Source: Plebeiibacterium sediminum
GTDB lineage: Bacteria > Bacteroidota > Bacteroidia > Bacteroidales > Marinilabiliaceae
Direction of reading: 5' to 3'
Length of the DNA: 64,000 nucleotides
Assembly (NCBI RefSeq): GCF_026013605.1
Contig: NZ_JAPDPJ010000003.1
Location: forward strand, 114,679 to 178,678
Positions 9,034-17,776 of this stretch are shown here, in pieces. The translations under genes and the position numbers were made by a program. The notes below the pieces were generated by a model, which worked only from the letters and a program-made list of their open reading frames with translations, ran no database searches and was not told the DNA's origin. Numbering within the stretch: position 1 is the stretch's first letter; the number at the start of each line of letters is the position of its first letter.

Positions 9034-10575
9034 TTAATGTTTTTCAACGCCTTCCGGCTGGTGTTGAACACGTAGCAAATCGTTTACTGTTTTTACCGGG
9101 TTGAAGGTGCTGATAGGTACTTCAACAAATAAAGTAGTCCAATCAGACATGGCACCATTCCATAGTCCGGGAAGTTCCAGAGCCTTTAATTCTTTTCCAT
9201 TAAGTGATTTGCTAGAAATAAATCCAGTTTTTGGATCTACATAATCAAGTAAATTAAATTTCTGGCCTGCATAATTTTTTGTGCTGCAAATTAAATCTAC
9301 AGGATTGAAATGAGTGCTTTGTTGTAAAAGCTTCTTCTTGGTTTCGTTATTTAAGTCGATTTGAGAGCTTTCAACAACTTGTAGTGATATTTCGTTGTTT
9401 TTCCCAATTCCCCAGAATGGACCACCACCGGCTTCACCTTCATTTTTTACCATTCCACATACTCTGACCGGACGATTTAATTTAGTTGTGATGTATTTAA
9501 GTTTTTCCCCTTTTGATGTAAAGCTCTCAGGATTGATGATGAATAGTTCAGCTTGCATAAAATCTAAAATCTCATCGATTAGATCATCATCTGCTGTTTC
9601 ATTTTCAATTGCTTCAAGAAAATCATAAATTCTTTGTTGATAAAAATACAATACTCCGGCAAGAGCTTCTTTGTATTGAATTGTGTCTTTTAATCTGTAG
9701 GAAGGTACTACGTTATCAATGTTTTTAATAAAGATAATGTCTGCATTCAGATCATTTAAGTTTTCAATTAAAGCACCATGTCCGGCCGGACGAAATAATA
9801 ATTGATCATCTTCCAGTCTGAATGGAGTGTTGTCTGGATTAACAGCAATTGTATCCGTATATGACTTTTGAGTTGAGTATGAGATATTGTATTTTACATC
9901 ATATTTGGCCTCAAATAAAGCAATGTTTTTATCTACGATTCCTTTAAATAATTTAATATGATCTTCAGAAACAGTAAAGTGTAAATTTACAATGCCTTCA
10001 TTGTCTTGTCCATAAAGAGCTCCTTCAATCATGTGCTCTTCGATTGGAGTGGTGGATTTATCTCCGTCGTTATGAAATTGTAAAACTCCTTTAGGATAAT
10101 TGCCATAGTTTAATCCTTCAGGTAAAAGTAGTTTTTCAATAATTAAGGCTCCATTTTCAAAAACTGCATTCTCATCTGAAAAATCAATATTACATATTGC
10201 TTCCAAATTCTTGGAAAAAGCAAAGTATTGAATGTGAGTTAAAAAATCATTTATTGGGCCTGATTTTTTGAGTTCCTCCTGTTTTGATTGATCTGCATTG
10301 ATAAAGCTAAATAAGTCTTTAAACATCCGTGTGGCAGCTCCAGAAGCAGGTACAAATTTTAATATAGATAAACCTTCATCAATACCATTTCTATACTGAT
10401 CGGTAAACATCAGTTTTTGTTCTTCGTCAAGGGTAATAATTCCATCACCGATTGAAGCGGGTTTTTGGATGTCCATAAAAGGAAATCCATCTTTAAAATG
10501 ATTGAGTTGTATGTTTACTTGTTCCGGGCTAATGCCTTTTTTGTTAAGGAATTCGTGGTCTGTTTCGTTAATCAT
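9034..10575 (-). CDS. DUF4301 family protein
   Basis: This 513-residue cytoplasmic protein matches the Bacteroidota DUF4301 family in length and motifs. The motifs include KFVPASGAATRMFKDL (about 73-88), RPAGHGALIENLNDLNADIIFIKNIDN (about 262-288) and CGMVKNEGEAGGGPFWG (about 374-390). The ASGAATRMFK and GHGALIENL segments resemble nucleotidyltransferase-type phosphate-binding loops, so a sugar-nucleotide-like chemistry is possible, but no reaction is established. The gene stands alone between a radical SAM gene and a terminator. Confidence 0.82.
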   Translation of the reverse strand: MINETDHEFLNKKGISPEQVNIQLNHFKDGFPFMDIQKPASIGDGIITLDEEQKLMFTDQYRNGIDEGLSILKFVPASGAATRMFKDLFSFINADQSKQEELKKSGPINDFLTHIQYFAFSKNLEAICNIDFSDENAVFENGALIIEKLLLPEGLNYGNYPKGVLQFHNDGDKSTTPIEEHMIEGALYGQDNEGIVNLHFTVSEDHIKLFKGIVDKNIALFEAKYDVKYNISYSTQKSYTDTIAVNPDNTPFRLEDDQLLFRPAGHGALIENLNDLNADIIFIKNIDNVVPSYRLKDTIQYKEALAGVLYFYQQRIYDFLEAIENETADDDLIDEILDFMQAELFIINPESFTSKGEKLKYITTKLNRPVRVCGMVKNEGEAGGGPFWGIGKNNEISLQVVESSQIDLNNETKKKLLQQSTHFNPVDLICSTKNYAGQKFNLLDYVDPKTGFISSKSLNGKELKALELPGLWNGAMSDWTTLFVEVPISTFNPVKTVNDLLRVQHQPEGVEKH

Positions 10576-10688
10576 ATGTATGTTTTTTGTTTTAGAGTAC
10601 TATAAATATAGAAAAGAATTTGTGTATATATCATGTCAGGTACAGATTTTTAGTCTGTAAGTTTTTTATCAGCATAAGTCTATTTTAC

Positions 10689-10696
10689 TACATTTG
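10689..10696 (+). promoter_or_regulatory. -7 element upstream of the TIGR01212-type gene
   Basis: TACATTTG fits TAnnTTTG. It would give a leader of roughly 120 nt before the start at 10824. That leader contains a small hairpin (CGGGA 10726-10730, TCCCG 10739-10743) followed by eight A residues. Confidence 0.45.
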
Positions 10697-10823
10697 CGTG
10701 CTAAATATTTAATAATGAAAAGAACCGGGATCTTTCAGTCCCGAAAAAAAATGATAGGGTGGTTTTTAAGATTTCGCCGGATAGTGGCAGTTTAAAAACA
10801 TCCATGATGTAAAAAGTACATTT

Positions 10824-11762
10824 ATGATATATTCTTGGGGGCATTCCAGAAGGTTTAATGATTATAGTTCTTATATAAAAAGGACTTTTGAAGAAAGAGT
10901 GCAAAAGGTTTCTGTAGATGCTGGATTTTCGTGTCCCAACAGAGATGGAAGCAAGGGGCGTGGAGGCTGTACGTTTTGTAATAATTCCACCTTTAATCCA
11001 TCGTATTGTGGTGATGGAAATTCAATAACTCAACAAATTGATACAGGAATTAATTTCTTTTCTCCAAAATATAAAACGCAACATTATTTAGCCTATTTTC
11101 AGGCTTATAGTAATACTTATGAAAGTATTGAAATACTTCAAAAAAGATATGCAGAAGCTTTAGATCATCCTAAAGTAATTGGTTTGGTGCTGGGCACCAG
11201 ACCTGATTGTATTAGTGATGAATTGTTGGCTTACTTAAGTGAATTGAATCAAAATCATCATATTACAATTGAGTATGGTATCGAATCAACCTTAGATTCA
11301 ACTTTGGATAGGATCAATAGAGGTCATCATTTTGAGGAGGGTGTAGACGCCATCAAAAAATCAGCACGAGCAGGGTTGAAAGTTGGAGCTCATTTAATAT
11401 TAGGTTTGCCGGGAGAGACTGAGGAGGATATTTTGAATCATTCCAGAAAAATGTCGGAGTTGCCTTTGGATTATTTAAAACTGCATCAGCTACAATTGGT
11501 CAGAGGGTCTGTAATGGGGGAGGAATATTTAAGAAACCCATCTCAAATGAAATTATATGATGTTGATGAGTATATTGATTTGGTGGTGAATTTTCTTGAA
11601 TTGCTCAATCCTGAAATTGTAATGGAGCGATTTATTAGTCAGTCACCTAAGGAGTTGTTGATTGCGCCTAAGTGGGGATTGAAAAACTTTGAATTTGTAG
11701 CTAAGGTTGAGAAAAGATTAAAAGAAAGAGATTCGTGGCAAGGAAAAAAATATGGCTGTTAG
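10824..11762 (+). CDS. TIGR01212 (YhcC-type) radical SAM protein
   Basis: This 312-residue radical SAM protein is recognised by its cysteine motif C37PNRDG...GGC49TFC52, with the unusual CX11CX2C spacing of this family. LILGLPGETEED (about 192-203) is another typical radical SAM segment. E. coli YhcC is the best-known relative and its substrate is not settled. The final codons are overlapped by the downstream terminator hairpin, which begins before the TAG stop. Confidence 0.88.
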   Translation: MIYSWGHSRRFNDYSSYIKRTFEERVQKVSVDAGFSCPNRDGSKGRGGCTFCNNSTFNPSYCGDGNSITQQIDTGINFFSPKYKTQHYLAYFQAYSNTYESIEILQKRYAEALDHPKVIGLVLGTRPDCISDELLAYLSELNQNHHITIEYGIESTLDSTLDRINRGHHFEEGVDAIKKSARAGLKVGAHLILGLPGETEEDILNHSRKMSELPLDYLKLHQLQLVRGSVMGEEYLRNPSQMKLYDVDEYIDLVVNFLELLNPEIVMERFISQSPKELLIAPKWGLKNFEFVAKVEKRLKERDSWQGKKYGC

Positions 11763-11790
11763 TTGTGATCTAACAGCCTTTGGTTTTTAT
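11754..11790 (+). terminator. Terminator overlapping the 3' end of the TIGR01212-type gene
   Basis: GGCTGTTAG (11754-11762) pairs perfectly with CTAACAGCC (11770-11778), followed by TTTGGTTTTT. The left arm includes the last codons and the stop codon. Confidence 0.85.
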
Positions 11791-12530
11791 TTAAAAACAC
11801 GTCTTAATATCTCTGTAACACGGGCGGCCGGATCTTTTCTGATTTTGCTTTCTTCGTTTGAAATTTTCAGAAATAAGCCATCAAGAGCCCTTTGGGTTAA
11901 GTAGTCGTTTAATTCAACTTCTACTTTGTGTAAGTCTGCCATTTGTCCAACAAAGGATCCTGCAAGCTGATTGTATTTGCTGGTTAATGATTCCCATGTT
12001 TGACCAGCAGAGTAACCTGCAATAATCTTTTTATCGGTGGATTGCTTTATTTTTGGACTGTATAAAGCAAAAAGTTCCTGATATGTTTTTGATTTAAAAT
12101 ATTCTGTGGCAGCATTATCTTCACCACCTAATATTTTTACTGCATCAGTTATAGTCATTTCGGTGATGGCTTTAAAGAATATTGGTCCAGCCTCTTTGGC
12201 AGCATCTTCTGCAGCCCTGTTAATGCTTAAAATAACATCGTTGATTAATTTTTCGCCTCCCGGAATTTTTTTTGCATTGTCCACAATAATATTGGCTTCC
12301 TCAGGAAGTAATATTTTTACAGCTTCGTCACTAAAATAACCGTTTGTAACAGATAGTTTGTGAGCTGCAGAGTCTGTTCCAACTCTTAAAGCTTCCTTTA
12401 AGCCCTGAGCTATTTCGTTTTCGGTTAAAGGAGTTTCAAGTTCAATGCTGTTGGCAATCTGAATTAATTCAGCGCACGAATACATTCCAAGTAATGAAAT
12501 GAAGGTAAATAATTTTAGAAATCGATTCAT
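11787..12530 (-). CDS. DUF4197 family lipoprotein
   Basis: This 247-residue protein starts with a lipoprotein signal peptide ending LLGMYSC, so it should be anchored to a membrane by its cysteine at about position 19. The rest is a helical DUF4197 domain with the conserved LxxALRVGTDSA segment (about 45-58) and a C-terminal ITRALDGLF-like region (QRALDGLFLKI). The function of the family is unknown. Its ATG overlaps the upstream YgiQ-like stop codon by 4 bp (ATGA), implying translational coupling. Confidence 0.85.
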   Translation of the reverse strand: MNRFLKLFTFISLLGMYSCAELIQIANSIELETPLTENEIAQGLKEALRVGTDSAAHKLSVTNGYFSDEAVKILLPEEANIIVDNAKKIPGGEKLINDVILSINRAAEDAAKEAGPIFFKAITEMTITDAVKILGGEDNAATEYFKSKTYQELFALYSPKIKQSTDKKIIAGYSAGQTWESLTSKYNQLAGSFVGQMADLHKVEVELNDYLTQRALDGLFLKISNEESKIRKDPAARVTEILRRVFK

Positions 12531-14455
12531 TTTCTTCTTTTGGTTGTGTTGTGTTTATTTTTCTTTCGATAATCTGGTTTTGGTTTGCTGTCGCTCTGAG
12601 GTTTTGTAGACTCTTTTTTTTCTTTGTAAAAAAGTTTACTAACCAATTCAACCTGATTTTTTTGTTCTAGCAATCGTGTTATTTGTTTTTTATATTCAGG
12701 TTTATACCAGAAAAGGAAAACTCTTTGGTCCAGCTTTTCTTCTTTTGATTTTGCGGTATAGGTTTCTTTTAGTGTATATGGATGAACTCCAGAATAGAAA
12801 ATGACTGTTGCAACGGTCATAGGTGTTGGTGTAAAATCCTGAACCTGTTCCAGTTTAAAATCTAACTGTTTTGTTTCAACAGCAAGGTTTGCCATATCTT
12901 CTATTTTGCTTCCCGGGTGACTGGAAATAAAATACGGAATGATTTGCTGGTTTAAATTATTGCGTTTATTAATTGCCTCAAAATCCATCTTAAATTTATG
13001 GAATAGTTTAAATGACGGCTTACGCATTTGTTTTAATACGTCATCGGATGTGTGTTCAGGGGCTACTTTGAGTCGGCCTGAAACGTGGTTCGAGATGAGT
13101 TCTTCCATATATAATTTATGGCTTTCCTGCTCTTTGGTAGAAGCCATCTTATTATAAAGCATATCGTATCTCACACCACTTCCAATAAAGGCTTTTTTAA
13201 TATCATGCATTCGATTTACTTTTTTGTAAATCTCAGTCATAGCAGTATGATCTGTATTTAAGTTGCTACAGATGTTAGGGAAAATACATGAAGGACGCGT
13301 ACATCTTTCACAAATCTTTAAATCTTTCCCTTTCATTTGATACATGTTTGCACTAGGTCCGCCTAAATCAGAAATGTATCCTTTAAAATCAGGCATTTGG
13401 GTTATTTGTCTGACTTCCTTTAGTATTGATTTTTCAGATCGGCTGGCTATAAACTTACCTTGATGGGCAGAAATGGTACAGAAACTACATCCACCAAAGC
13501 ATCCTCTGTGCATATTTACCGAAAACTTAATCATCTCAAATGCCGGAATATTTCCTTTTTTATGGTATTTGGGATGTGGTAAACGTGTGTATGGTAAGTC
13601 AAATGAAGCATCCAGATCTTTAGTTGATAATGGTGGATAAGGAGGGTTGATAATGATATTGTTGTCTTTGTCACAGCCTTGTATTAACCGAGCTGCTTGC
13701 CATCTGTTCGATTCTTCTTCAACGTGTCGAAAATTACGAGCGTATTTAATTTTATCTTTTAAGCATTCATCGTGCGAAAATAAAGTAATATCGCTCCAGA
13801 TTTTGCTTGGTTTTGTTTCGTTTTTATTACAGATATATGCAGTCTGTGGAATGGTGGTTAGTGAACTAAATGGTACACCTTTATTTAATAACCTCAAAAT
13901 TTCTTTTAAAGGTTTTTCTCCCATTCCATAAACTAATAGGTCAGCTTTAGAAGAAGCTAAAATTCCGGGTTTTAAAGTGTCCTGCCAGTAATCATAATGG
14001 GTAACACGTCGCAAAGAAGCTTCGATACCTCCGATAACAACAGGGATGTCAGGAAAAAGCTCTTTTAATATATTTGTATATGTTATGGTTGCATAATCCG
14101 GACGAAAGCCTGCTTTACCTCCTGGTGTATAGGCATCGTCTGAACGTAGGCGTTTGTTTGCGGTGTAGTGGTTTACCATGGAGTCCATGCTCCCAGCCGA
14201 AACTCCAAAGAATAATCTTGGCTTACCCAGCTTTTTAAAATCCCGGAGGTCATCTCTCCAATTAGGTTGTGGAACGATGGCAACTTTTAATCCTTCGCTT
14301 TCAATAATTCTACCAATTACGGCTGCACCAAATGAAGGATGATCAATGTAGGCATCCCCACTAAATATAATCACATCCAGTTCTTCCCAACCTCTTTGTT
14401 TTACTTCCTTTAATGTGGTAGGAAGCCAATCGCTAACTTTATATGGTGTTTCCAA
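12527..14455 (-). CDS. YgiQ family radical SAM protein
   Basis: This 642-residue protein has the YgiQ layout: an N-terminal B12-binding-like domain (UPF0313), a radical SAM core with C319-x3-C323-x2-C326 (CFGGCSFC), and a C-terminal DUF3362-like tail ending in a Lys-rich stretch. ISDLGGPSANMY, FIGSGVRYD and LKVAPEHTSDDVL are family landmarks. The substrate is unknown. It is followed with a 4-bp overlap by the DUF4197 lipoprotein gene. Confidence 0.92.
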   Translation of the reverse strand: METPYKVSDWLPTTLKEVKQRGWEELDVIIFSGDAYIDHPSFGAAVIGRIIESEGLKVAIVPQPNWRDDLRDFKKLGKPRLFFGVSAGSMDSMVNHYTANKRLRSDDAYTPGGKAGFRPDYATITYTNILKELFPDIPVVIGGIEASLRRVTHYDYWQDTLKPGILASSKADLLVYGMGEKPLKEILRLLNKGVPFSSLTTIPQTAYICNKNETKPSKIWSDITLFSHDECLKDKIKYARNFRHVEEESNRWQAARLIQGCDKDNNIIINPPYPPLSTKDLDASFDLPYTRLPHPKYHKKGNIPAFEMIKFSVNMHRGCFGGCSFCTISAHQGKFIASRSEKSILKEVRQITQMPDFKGYISDLGGPSANMYQMKGKDLKICERCTRPSCIFPNICSNLNTDHTAMTEIYKKVNRMHDIKKAFIGSGVRYDMLYNKMASTKEQESHKLYMEELISNHVSGRLKVAPEHTSDDVLKQMRKPSFKLFHKFKMDFEAINKRNNLNQQIIPYFISSHPGSKIEDMANLAVETKQLDFKLEQVQDFTPTPMTVATVIFYSGVHPYTLKETYTAKSKEEKLDQRVFLFWYKPEYKKQITRLLEQKNQVELVSKLFYKEKKESTKPQSDSKPKPDYRKKNKHNTTKRRK

Positions 14456-14605
14456 TATTTTAAAATTTTGGCAAAGTTAATTAATAAAGATATACATTAA
14501 TATTATGAGCTGTATGTTTAAGGATTATAATGCATAAATGTTTAAATATGAGGCTTTATTTATTGTGTGATGAGGTGTTTAAGTTCGGAAGAAAAAGGAC
14601 TTGGC

Positions 14606-14635
14606 TTTGGTTTCAATAAATTTCTTCTAATTTTG
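14606..14635 (+). promoter_or_regulatory. Promoter of the MCE/MlaD gene
   Basis: TTTG (14606-14609), 18 bp, then TAATTTTG (14628-14635), followed by the MlaD-like start codon 22 bp later. This is a good match to the Bacteroidota promoter. Confidence 0.65.
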
Positions 14636-14657
14636 ACTTGAATTTAAATAATTATAT

Positions 14658-15896
14658 ATGGCTAAAATTGCAAGAGAAGTAAAAGTAGGAATTATTGCTA
14701 TTTCAGCACTTTTTATAATCATATGGGGTGTTAGTTTTTTAAAAGGAAGAGATATTTTTCTTCCGGGATATAAGTTATATGGAGTTTATTCCCGGATTGA
14801 CGGATTGACAGAAGGAGGTCCCATCTACTATAAAGGTTTTAAAATTGGAACGGTTCGCACTATTGATTTTGAGGATGCGGGGCTTGATAAGATTATTGTA
14901 GTTATGTCTGTTGATGAAGATGTGAAATTTCCCAATAATACAGTTGCTCAAATTTATAGTTTGGATTTAATGGGAACCAAAGCTATTCGTTTTGTTGCCG
15001 GAGAAGGACAGGGAAAATTGCTGATGTCAAACGATACCATGCAAACATCCATAATGGGCGGATTGGCTGATCAGGTAAGTCAGGAGGTTTTACCATTAAA
15101 GGATAAAGCAGAAAATCTGGTTGTAAAACTGGATTCTGTAATGACTAATTTAAATTCGTTATTTGATAAAAAGAATAAGGAGAATCTTACAAGTGGTGTT
15201 AATGATTTTGGTGAGATGATGAAGAATTTAAATGAGTTAAGTGCTTCTTTAAATGAAAAAATGCAACCAACTGGTTCTGTTGGTGCAATGTTGGCTAATC
15301 TCGATTCGTTTGCTGTAGCTTTAAATGGAAATAGTAAGTCGATAACCTCCATGATGAAAAATCTGGACTCACTCTCCGGACAATTGGCAAAGGCGCAAGT
15401 TGATAGTTTGGTTTATGAAGTTAATCATGTTATGACCTCCTTTAATGGCGTATTATCATCTATGAATGATAAAGAAGGTTCTTTAGGCATGTTATTGAAG
15501 GATAAAGAGCTTTATAATAATTTAAATGAAGCAGCTATTAGCTTAGATCGTTTATTAAATGATGTTCGATACCAGCCTAATCGTTATGTGCGCTTTAGTG
15601 CTTTTAATTTTGGAGGAAGCACTACTGTGGTGGATAATTGTGATCAGGAAACCGTTTTTAAGGTATTAATTGAAAAGTCAAAATCGCCATTGGATTTAAG
15701 AGGTAAAGAAATTATTGATGGTGAATATGTTTATGAAGGTAGAGACGGAAAATATTATTTGTATACAGTGGGAGAGGAAAAAGATTACGATAGAATTTTG
15801 GTACTAAAAGACTCAATAGTCGAATTTTATCCTGATGCTCAGGTTATTGCATTGCGCAATGGTGTGCCGATAAAATTAAAGGATGCGATTAAGTAG
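14658..15896 (+). CDS. MCE (MlaD-type) lipid-transport protein
   Basis: This 412-residue protein has one N-terminal membrane anchor (about 9-27), a single MCE domain (about 35-115; KLYGVYSRIDGLTEGGPIYYKGFKIG), then a long helical region (about 130-300) likely to form a tunnel or coiled-coil barrel. MlaD proteins form hexamers that shuttle phospholipids between the membranes with an MlaEF ABC transporter. No MlaE or MlaF gene is adjacent, so the permease and ATPase must lie elsewhere. The C-terminal 80 residues are not recognised. Confidence 0.88.
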   Translation: MAKIAREVKVGIIAISALFIIIWGVSFLKGRDIFLPGYKLYGVYSRIDGLTEGGPIYYKGFKIGTVRTIDFEDAGLDKIIVVMSVDEDVKFPNNTVAQIYSLDLMGTKAIRFVAGEGQGKLLMSNDTMQTSIMGGLADQVSQEVLPLKDKAENLVVKLDSVMTNLNSLFDKKNKENLTSGVNDFGEMMKNLNELSASLNEKMQPTGSVGAMLANLDSFAVALNGNSKSITSMMKNLDSLSGQLAKAQVDSLVYEVNHVMTSFNGVLSSMNDKEGSLGMLLKDKELYNNLNEAAISLDRLLNDVRYQPNRYVRFSAFNFGGSTTVVDNCDQETVFKVLIEKSKSPLDLRGKEIIDGEYVYEGRDGKYYLYTVGEEKDYDRILVLKDSIVEFYPDAQVIALRNGVPIKLKDAIK

Positions 15897-16221
15897 TTTT
15901 CTACTGTAATTTGTGGTTATAATGTTAAATTAACAGGGGTTAAAATTTTGTGCAAAAAAATTCAAAAAAAATTCAGGATTTCATAAATGCTTAGTTTATA
16001 AGACTTATATAATCTAGTCGATATTAGTAATAATTTATTTAATGCACTTATAATGTGTGTATTAGTTGTTTGGTTAAGTGAAATATTCTAAACTATTGAA
16101 ATAATTGGGGTTTTAAAAATGCAAGCATTTGAATGTTTTTTTTTCAATTATTTTTTCACAATTTTTGTCATCGGAAAAAACATAGTATATAACATAAGCA
16201 CCTAGCAGAGAAAACAAGAAA
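15897..16221 (+). other. Intergenic region upstream of dnaA with nested inverted repeats
   Basis: This 325-bp AT-rich stretch contains the outer arms AAATAATTG (16099-16107) and CAATTATTT (16145-16153), and inside them AAATGC-AA-GCATTT (16117-16130). A weak -7-like AATTTTTG lies at about 16160-16167. No convincing DnaA boxes (TTATNCACA) were found on either strand. Confidence 0.4.
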
Positions 16222-17652
16222 ATGAAGCCCAATTACGAAAAAGTTTGGAATAACTGTTTAAATGTAATTAAGGACAATATTCCTCAGATAAGTTTTAAGA
16301 CTTGGTTTGAGCCTATTGTTCCACTAAAAGTTGAAAATGATATTTTAACTATTCAGGTACCTAGTGCGTTCTTTTACGAATATCTTGAAGAGCATTTTAT
16401 TGATCTTTTAAGAAAAACGATTCGCAGAGAATTAGGGGCGTCTGCCAAATTGGAATACAGCGTTGTTGTAGATACTCCACATCAAAAAAATCAACAACCA
16501 TTAACACATCGATTACCATCTAATAATAAAACAGATTTACGTAACCGTCCGGTTTCAATGCAAATGAATTCGGAGAGACCAGTTGTAAGAAATCCGTTTG
16601 TTATTCCTGGAATAAAAAAGTTAAATGTAGATCCACAGTTAAATTCTGATTATTCATTCGATAATCATATAGAAGGTAATTGTAACCGATTGGCTAGATC
16701 TGCAGGTATGGCAGTAGCTAAAAATCCCGGGAAAACGGCATTTAACCCGCTACTTTTATATGGTAAACCTGGATTAGGTAAAACTCATTTAGCACAGGCT
16801 ATTGGTATTGATATCAAAAAATATTATCCTGAAAAGACTGTTTTGTATGTAAATGCAAATAAGTTTCAAACTCAGTTTACAGAGTCTGTAAGAAATAATA
16901 CTCAAAATGATTTTCTGAATTTCTATCAGATGATTGATGTATTAATTATTGATGATGTGCAGGAGTTTGCAGGAAAAGAAAAAACACAAAATACATTTTT
17001 CCACATATTCAATCATCTTCACCAAACGAGTAAGCAGTTGATATTAACTGCAGATAAAGCTCCGGTTGATATGAAAGGTATGGAAGATCGCTTGCTTTCA
17101 AGATTTAAGTGGGGATTGTCTGCTGATGTTCAAATTCCTGATTACGATACAAGATATGCTATACTTAAGCATAAAGTGTATAAAGATGGTATTACTATAT
17201 CAGAAGAAGTGTTGGAGTACCTTGCAAGTAATGTAGATAATAATATTCGTGAACTTGAAGGAGCATTAATATCATTATTGGCACAGGCAACTTTAACTCA
17301 AAAAGAAATTACCATGGAAGTGGCAATTTCCATAGTTGATAAACTAGTGAGAAAAACTCAAAAAGAACTGAGTGTGGATTATATTCAGCAAATTGTTTGT
17401 GATTATTTCGGTTTGGCTGTTGATTCATTACAATCTCGTTCAAGAAAAAGAGAGTTGGTTCAAGCCAGACAGGTTGCCATGTATTTCTCAAAAAGTTTAA
17501 CAAACTCTTCTTTGTCTACTATTGGTTCAAAGATTGGAAAAAAAGACCATGCAACAGTATTACATGCCTGTAAGCAGGTAAATAATCTGTTAGAAACTGA
17601 TAAAGATTTTAAGAGTCAGATGAAAGAAATTGAAGCTCAGATTAAAATGTAA
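16222..17652 (+). CDS. dnaA: Chromosomal replication initiator DnaA
   Basis: This 476-residue protein has all four DnaA domains. Domain I (1-90) contains the NISFKTWFEP-like SFKTWFEPIVPL. Domain II is a variable linker. The AAA+ domain has Walker A G181KPGLGKTH and Walker B LIIDDVQEF. The C-terminal helix-turn-helix has QARQVAMYFSKSL and the DHATVLHACK signature. It binds DnaA boxes, opens oriC and loads the helicase. It sits 325 bp after an MCE gene and is followed by a strong terminator, so it is probably monocistronic. Confidence 0.97.
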   Translation: MKPNYEKVWNNCLNVIKDNIPQISFKTWFEPIVPLKVENDILTIQVPSAFFYEYLEEHFIDLLRKTIRRELGASAKLEYSVVVDTPHQKNQQPLTHRLPSNNKTDLRNRPVSMQMNSERPVVRNPFVIPGIKKLNVDPQLNSDYSFDNHIEGNCNRLARSAGMAVAKNPGKTAFNPLLLYGKPGLGKTHLAQAIGIDIKKYYPEKTVLYVNANKFQTQFTESVRNNTQNDFLNFYQMIDVLIIDDVQEFAGKEKTQNTFFHIFNHLHQTSKQLILTADKAPVDMKGMEDRLLSRFKWGLSADVQIPDYDTRYAILKHKVYKDGITISEEVLEYLASNVDNNIRELEGALISLLAQATLTQKEITMEVAISIVDKLVRKTQKELSVDYIQQIVCDYFGLAVDSLQSRSRKRELVQARQVAMYFSKSLTNSSLSTIGSKIGKKDHATVLHACKQVNNLLETDKDFKSQMKEIEAQIKM

Positions 17653-17676
17653 TTATTAGATATTAATTTTTTAGGA

Positions 17677-17713
17677 AAAGTTGTTGGAATCATATTTCAA
17701 CAACTTTTTTTTT
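17677..17713 (+). terminator. Terminator after dnaA
   Basis: AAAGTTGTTG (17677-17686) and CAACAACTTT (17698-17707) form a perfect 10-bp stem that runs directly into a T tract. Confidence 0.88.
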
Positions 17714-17728
17714 ATTCTATAATATAGC

Positions 17729-17760
17729 TTTGTTTTGATGGCTCTGTTTTTATACTTTTG
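17729..17760 (+). promoter_or_regulatory. Promoter of the five-LysM protein gene
   Basis: TTTG (17729-17732), 20 bp, then TACTTTTG (17753-17760), 16 bp before the first ATG. Confidence 0.65.
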
Positions 17761-17776
17761 AAGGCGATAAAAATAA

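Noticed and set aside
10824..11762. Assignment of the radical SAM gene to a named tRNA or cofactor pathway
   Set aside because: The TIGR01212 family is recognised but its substrate is not established.
15897..16221. Origin of replication next to dnaA
   Set aside because: No cluster of TTATNCACA-type boxes is visible, and in Bacteroidota dnaA is not reliably beside oriC. A skew plot of the whole chromosome would be needed.
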